This document shows positions 58,901 through 64,000 of a stretch of 64,000 nt of DNA, piece by piece (position 1 is the first letter of the stretch; each line of letters opens with the position of its first letter). The translations under genes were made by a program, and so were the position numbers. The notes under the pieces were generated by a model. That model was not told where the DNA came from. It worked only from the letters and a program-made list of their open reading frames with translations, and did not search any database. Source of the DNA: Todiramphus chloris collaris (Eukaryota; Chordata; Aves; Coraciiformes; Alcedinidae); NCBI GenBank assembly GCA_025345505.1, contig JANVCC010000120.1:7881834-7945833 (forward strand), given 5' to 3'.

Positions 58901-61900
58901 GAAGCTTAGAAAATTACAACTTCCCCTGAACTATACATTCTGAATGGTTCAGCAGGGACAGGAAGAATCCCTCTGAAAACGAAATGACAGTGCAGATGTA
59001 GTTTCTCCTAGTTTCATAATATTGTCACTCCTACATGCTATCTGTATTCCCTGATGTAGAGGCTTGTGGACACTTTATGCAGAAGGTACTGTGGGGAACG
59101 AGATCATTTTTATACTGATCTAGTCTTTGTAACTCTGGAAAAATCATCCCGACATAACCAACTAAACAGACCCAAGATGCACAGGGTATCTCACTCAAAC
59201 ACTTTCTATCATGCTGAGGTATTTTTCTCTTCTCAACACACAGAATATATTATATAGTCATTCATGCATCAAATATTTGAATATTTTCTATACCACTCCC
59301 CACCCCTCTCTTTAAATACCTGCTAGCACATTGGTTGCATCTGTTATTTCTTTCTTTTCTACCACTGTTGGCCTGCTCATAGCATCAGTTCACATGGCCA
59401 AGAAGTAACAGGTTAGTACACATTGCAGAGGTATCATCTGAGTATTTTAATTGAGAATATACAGGACTATTTCTTTTGAACTACTGACTGTTCTACTCAT
59501 TTAAAGAACTGAGGGTCCTCAGCAATCTATAGGACAAGAACAGGATTCAAGATCTCAGGGTCTGTATCAAGTAACAAATGGATATTAACATACACATGCA
59601 CACACCGGGTCTACTGCAGTCCTCCTGACAGCTTGTGTCTTAGTTTATTTCTATTTGTTATTATAGTTAACTGACACAGCAGTTACATTTACTTCCATAA
59701 ATTATGGTAGCAGCAACTGTTTCTACACTCACATTTAACTGTTTCTTATTTTGAAAATGAAAGAACTAGCTTTTGAGTAAAATATGGTTTGGTTTTTTTT
59801 TTTTCATAAAATCTAAGATAATTTTTTTTAATACGGGAACCAGTTCTCACACTCTTTCATCAAAAAAAAGTTGTAGGTACAACTCTCTCATCAGAAACAA
59901 TCGTAGTGCACAATGCTAATTCACAATTAAGTGAATTAATGCCTAGTTGGTTAGAATGCTTGTAAGAACACATAATTTTGGGGATGAACAATGACAGATT
60001 CACTACTTTCCTTTTTAAATAGGAAGCATGTTTACTTTCCTTGAAAAGTTTTCCTTGTTTTCTGTTTTAGAGTTTTCCCTCCTAATGCAAATATTCCGCT
60101 CCTCCCCTGCTCCTAGTTTCATGTATTTTGCCTACGTTCATTACACACAAAAATTACTACGCCAGTTATCCCATGAGCCTGAACTTCCCAAATACAGGAA
60201 AGCACAAACATATTTCTTTTGTTATATCAAAACATATTAGGCAGACCTCACAGCCTCTTTGTTGGTATTTGAAGGGGATTCTGGAGGAACAATGAAGCTT
60301 AGGTTTTGAGCAAAGGTAATTTCTGAAGGTGGAATCACAGCTTAAGAAACTCTCCAGAGATTTTTCTTGATGCAAAGCTAAGAAGACTTTGTGATAATTT
60401 CTTAGGAACTGGCCTCATTCCAAGTTGGATTTTAAACACAGATTATAAAGCAAACACCATCCCCCACAAGTATTAAGAAAGAAGAAAATAACAGAATGGG
60501 GCTGCAGAAATGGTCTCTATTGTGGGACCAAATCCCGTCAATCAAGCAGGTTGACAGGCATCAGAGATTGACAGACAGGCCCTCTCTCTTGACTTCAGTT
60601 ATCTGGGGGAATGGGAAAAGTGTCTGCAAGAACATGTTAAATTGCCAAAGTCATTACCAGTCACCAATTACCAAAGAAAAGATAACAAGGTGTATTTTAG
60701 AAAAATCGATGCAACAACATGCATTTCAATAAAGTGAGTTTTTCAGAACTTTAGAAAACAAAATGAACTATTTAGGGAATACATGATGGTTTTTTCATAG
60801 AATACTGAGCACTTCACTATGCCAGCAGGCTTTGGAGATTCATCACTATTCTCTCTGTATTTTGTATTGAGGCCAGAGGTCAACTAACAAATATTTCCTT
60901 TTGTCTCTTCTTAGGCTTAACTTAAAGAAAGCCAGTAAGCTCTGTAACCCAATGATTAAAACTAGGTTCTCTGCGTGACAAACTACAGTCCAAAAGCCAT
61001 TTTGGTTCTCAAGTGCATTTATTCTAGTTGCAGGAATAAATACTATTATAAGTTAATAAGTTACAAAAAAAAGACCAAAGGACCTTGATATTTTATTTAC
61101 TGACAGATTTGATATTTCCATTCACCCAGGCTGAAAAGACCCCGTATGAGATATTTTGGACCCACTGCAATGTTTTTGCACAGGCTGCCTAAGCTAGGAA
61201 TACCACATTCCTTCCACATCACTCTATTCAAAATTTTTCTGTAGTCATGACCCAAGTCAAGCGAAATGAAATTTCTTCCGACAGAAAAATTAAGAAGTCT
61301 GCAACTAAAGCTACAAGAAAATAGCTTTTGCTGCAAGGGAAGAAGGCAGGCCCCTTGCTTCTGTTACCTTCCTTCCACCAGCACAATCAAAAAAAAACCC
61401 AGCTAGAGAACCTTTTTCAATGTAAATAAAAGCGTTCACTTTACATGAATTTAAGTGTACCTGCCTTCAGATTTTCCAAGCTTTCATAACAGCAATTAAA
61501 TATTGTTGCAAGTCTGTTGAACGCATAAAATGAATTGTTTTTTCCTAGATTGCTGCCCACTTATTTTTCACCAAATTATTGCAAATGCTTTACTTCTTCT
61601 AATTTAGCTGGCATTAGGTGGTTCACTTTCAGCAGCTGCTTCCACTTTCAGTGGAAACAAAAGCAGTTTTTCTATTACTCGTGTTCAAGCTATGATCTGC
61701 AAGAATATGATCATGATCTGCAGTGCATGCAGAGACAGCACTGAATTCAAAAGGGTCCTCTTAGGCATCATCTTTCTCTCCTGCTGTGTTCAACAACACA
61801 CAACACATCCCATATCAGCTTCTTCACACTCCATGATGGCCCATGGAGTGAAGCATGGAACATGCTGCTCCAGGCTTTATTTGCATACCTCTTGAATACA

Positions 61901-62116
61901 TCCTCAGACCTGCAGTGGCTTCCATTAATCTTTCTGACTTAGGTAATTTTTCTGGCTTTTTCACAGTTTCATGATCTCACACACATCTTTCACCCTTTTA
62001 TTCCTGCAGCTCTCTGAAACAAGTCTTTTGGACAATGTAAGGAACTTAACACTTCACCTCAGGAGTCACTTGTATCCATGTGCACCACACACCAGACCCT
62101 ATCTCTGTGTTTTCAT
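58901..62116. other. Unannotated stretch
   Basis: AT-rich unique-looking DNA, no gene. Frames up to 79 codons match nothing. An octamer word is at 61879-61886. Confidence 0.55.
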
Positions 62117-62535
62117 AGAATTCCTCAATTGTAAAATAAGTGAGGTTGGAAGGAAAGGGACCTCCGGAGATCATCTAGTCGCCCTACTGCTCAAAGCAGG
62201 TCTAATAAGATCATCTTTCTCAAGGACATGTCTAATTGAGTCTTCTGAACACCTCTCCAAGGAAGAAAAGTTACCAACAGGGTGAAGAAATTAAAAAAAA
62301 CAAAATCCAAACAAAACACTAAAAAAACACCAAACAATCAACTAAAAAAAGAAAACAAACCAACAGCTTTGTACTGCATCTAAGTGGAACGTCCCATGTT
62401 CCAACTTCTAATCGTTGCCTCTCATCCTATTGCTGTGCATCCTTGAGAAGAGTCTGTCTCTGCCTTCTTGGTATCTTCTAGTCAGGTAGTTGTGGACAAC
62501 TGTAAGGTTTTCCCTTAGTTTTCTCCCCTTTGAAT
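62117..62535 (-). mobile_element. CR1 LINE copy interrupted by an A/C-rich tract
   Basis: The plus strand starts catagaattcctcaattgta and passes through 'gaggttggaaggaaagggac' and 'gagatcatctagtcg', the complement of a CR1 3' end. It continues to 'agggtgaagaaatt' at about 62292, is broken by an A/C-rich tract (62293-62366), and resumes as 'gtggaacgtcccatgttcca'. It then reads 'cgttgcctctcatcctattg' and 'agtcaggtagttgtggacaa', the complement of CR1 ORF2 sequence, to about 62535. Both halves are in the right order and orientation, so it is one copy. Sense strand is minus. No coding frame remains. Confidence 0.88.
62293..62366. repeat. A/C-rich tract inside a CR1 copy
   Basis: About 74 bases of A runs with C, CC and CAAAC interruptions. 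It sits where the CR1 has a short 'aaatttcttcctaat'-like word, so it arose within the element after insertion. Same class as the tracts at 27121, 39454 and 63525. Confidence 0.8.
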
Positions 62536-62653
62536 ATATTTTTGTAATTATTTAAATAAAAACCCAAATACAACATTGAAGTTCTTAGTTCTAGACTCCA
62601 GTATTGGGACAAAAATGTTCAGAACACTTAGAGTGAAGGAGAGAAAAAAAATC

Positions 62654-62696
62654 CAAATATCAAATATCAAAATATCAAATACCAAATATCAAAACT
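62654..62696 (+). repeat. Tandem repeat, period 7-8 (CAAATAT)
   Basis: Six consecutive units: caaatat, caaatat, caaaatat, caaatac, caaatat, caaaact. Low-copy minisatellite or microsatellite in AT-rich sequence. Confidence 0.85.
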
Positions 62697-64000
62697 GGCT
62701 TGTGAAAGACTTCTCAGAATCATTTAACTCAAGAGCTAGAAATGATTTAACTAGCTGGATTAGTCAGCTGAATCACACATGAGGTACCATAAATGCTCAC
62801 ATATTTCTACTGGTAACCTTGTACAGATGTGCATTCAGAAGAACATGAGCATTAGTTCTCCCAAACATCAGAAAAATGCCTGTATAGAGACCACCTAAAT
62901 CCTACTTAACCTCTGTTTTGTTGGCTTAGCCTTGTGTTGGTTGTCTCTATCAGAAAGATGTTCCCAGAATTTTAATCTTGAGTTAACTAACTCCTTTTTA
63001 CACATATGACCCTGATCTTCAAAAGGGAAGCTATCTCTGACACTCAGTATTAAAGCTGAACAAATGCCAGAACCAACACACATTTCATCACAGTGGAAGA
63101 AGAATAAGAAAACAATTCTGAAAATGCTTTCTACCGATATTTTTCTTAACTTTCATGACACCTTTATTTCTAAAGAAACTTAGGGTTTGCAACCTGCACT
63201 TCCACTAAAAAAGAATTATTTCCCACCTACACCACCCCCAATTTATACCTTCAGATGTAAAGAAAAGGCATCCATCATTAACTATGAATAATATGAACAG
63301 GATCTGGTGATTATTGCTATACGAAAATCACCTAGAAGTAAGGGCAACTAAATGACTATTAGAAGGTCTTTATGAGCTCCAAGAGTAATTCATATAAAAG
63401 GACTAATTATTGCTTGTAATTCACACATGAGAAGGAAGGCTGGCACAACAGACAGAACACAGGACTGGTTTGCATTTCCTAACAGTCACATCTTATTAAT
63501 ACTGCTGTGAGTAATTTTTCTGGAATAAAAACCAAAACAAAACAAAAAACAAACAAACAAAAAAACCCCAAACAACAAAACACAAATAAAAATGTTCGAA
63601 GAATAATTCTGGTTTTAAAGTATAAGCAAATAGACAACATATCAAAGGGAAACATTTGCATTTCACTAAGACTAGAGTTCCTCTCGCCACTAGTGAGGTC
63701 ACTGCATATGTATGTATTTATATGTATTAGTCTTTTAGTTCATAACAGCAGCATGCTTTGAAGTGACTTTATCAACCCTTTTCACTGTACTTCAGCTTGT
63801 GATGCAGAGCTGTCTTGAAGTACACCAGATTAATTCCTTTGCATTAAACTAAATCAAAAGATACACTCCAACCAGTTATTAACACCAAGCCAGCAGAGTA
63901 AGACTAGAACAAGTGAAAACAAAGAACACTCTGAAAAACACAAACTGAACTGGACTCCAGTGCCAAGGGGACCAGGTCCAGGACTATGTATAAATCTGCA
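62697..64000. other. Unannotated stretch to window end
   Basis: No gene recognised. The A/C-rich tract at 63525-63592 is listed separately; an octamer word is at 63654-63661. Confidence 0.55.
63525..63592. repeat. A/C-rich low-complexity tract
   Basis: AAAAC and CAAA units with one AAAAAAACCCCAAAC core over about 68 bases; same class as the other A-run plus CCCC tracts. Confidence 0.8.

Noticed and set aside
1..64000. CRISPR array, operon, phage or bacterial defence system
   Set aside because: The sequence is vertebrate: CR1 and ERV LTR remnants, no long frames and no ribosome-binding-site-spaced genes.

Overview
The window is vertebrate nuclear DNA, most probably from a bird. It is AT-rich, has few interspersed repeats, and nearly all the repeats I recognise are avian: 3'-truncated CR1 LINE fragments with the characteristic terminal octamer (ATTCTRTG), and two pieces of avian endogenous-retrovirus LTRs. 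The LTR types (one starting TGTCCTGG with a CTGGGATAGA block, one ending in the complement of TGTGGTGGGTTGACCC) are, from memory, families of neoavian birds, so a neoavian rather than a chicken-like genome is my tentative reading. I see no Alu, L1, B1 or other mammalian SINE.

I find no protein-coding gene, tRNA, rRNA or CRISPR array. No open frame exceeds 139 codons. The only frames with a recognisable protein family are the C-terminal reverse-transcriptase tails of two CR1 copies near 4.2-5.5 kb. The window is best described as intergenic or deep intronic DNA, possibly part of a gene desert.

Layout: 1-6.9 kb is plain DNA carrying four items: a CR1 tail with a CTCF-like site (1.4 kb), a purine tract (3.4 kb), and two same-strand CR1 fragments (4.2-5.5 kb). 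7.0-7.5 kb is the first dense, low-repeat block that looks like conserved non-coding DNA. 13.35-13.67 kb is another CR1. 14.4-16.3 kb has two more enhancer-like blocks. 18-20.5 kb holds a C/A homopolymer junction, an open but unrecognised GC-richer stretch and an LTR remnant. 27.1-29.3 kb has A/C-rich and GT simple repeats flanking a long enhancer-like block at 28.0-29.0 kb. 32.5-33.0 kb is an almost complete solo LTR. 33.9-34.4 kb is the most enhancer-like block in the window. 38.3-42.1 kb has further such blocks, and 42.5-42.96 kb carries a very old L3/CR1-clade LINE relic. 46-58.3 kb is a run of weaker candidate blocks with one CR1 tail at 47.2 kb and a perfect palindrome at 51.05 kb. 62.1-62.5 kb is a CR1 copy interrupted by an A/C-rich tract.

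The picture that fits best is a regulatory landscape: about ten AT-rich, homeodomain-, octamer- and TCF-motif-bearing segments separated by neutral DNA, with occasional retrotransposon remnants. This rests on motif content and repeat-free character only. No alignment was possible, and I cannot name the target gene. No novel protein system is visible.
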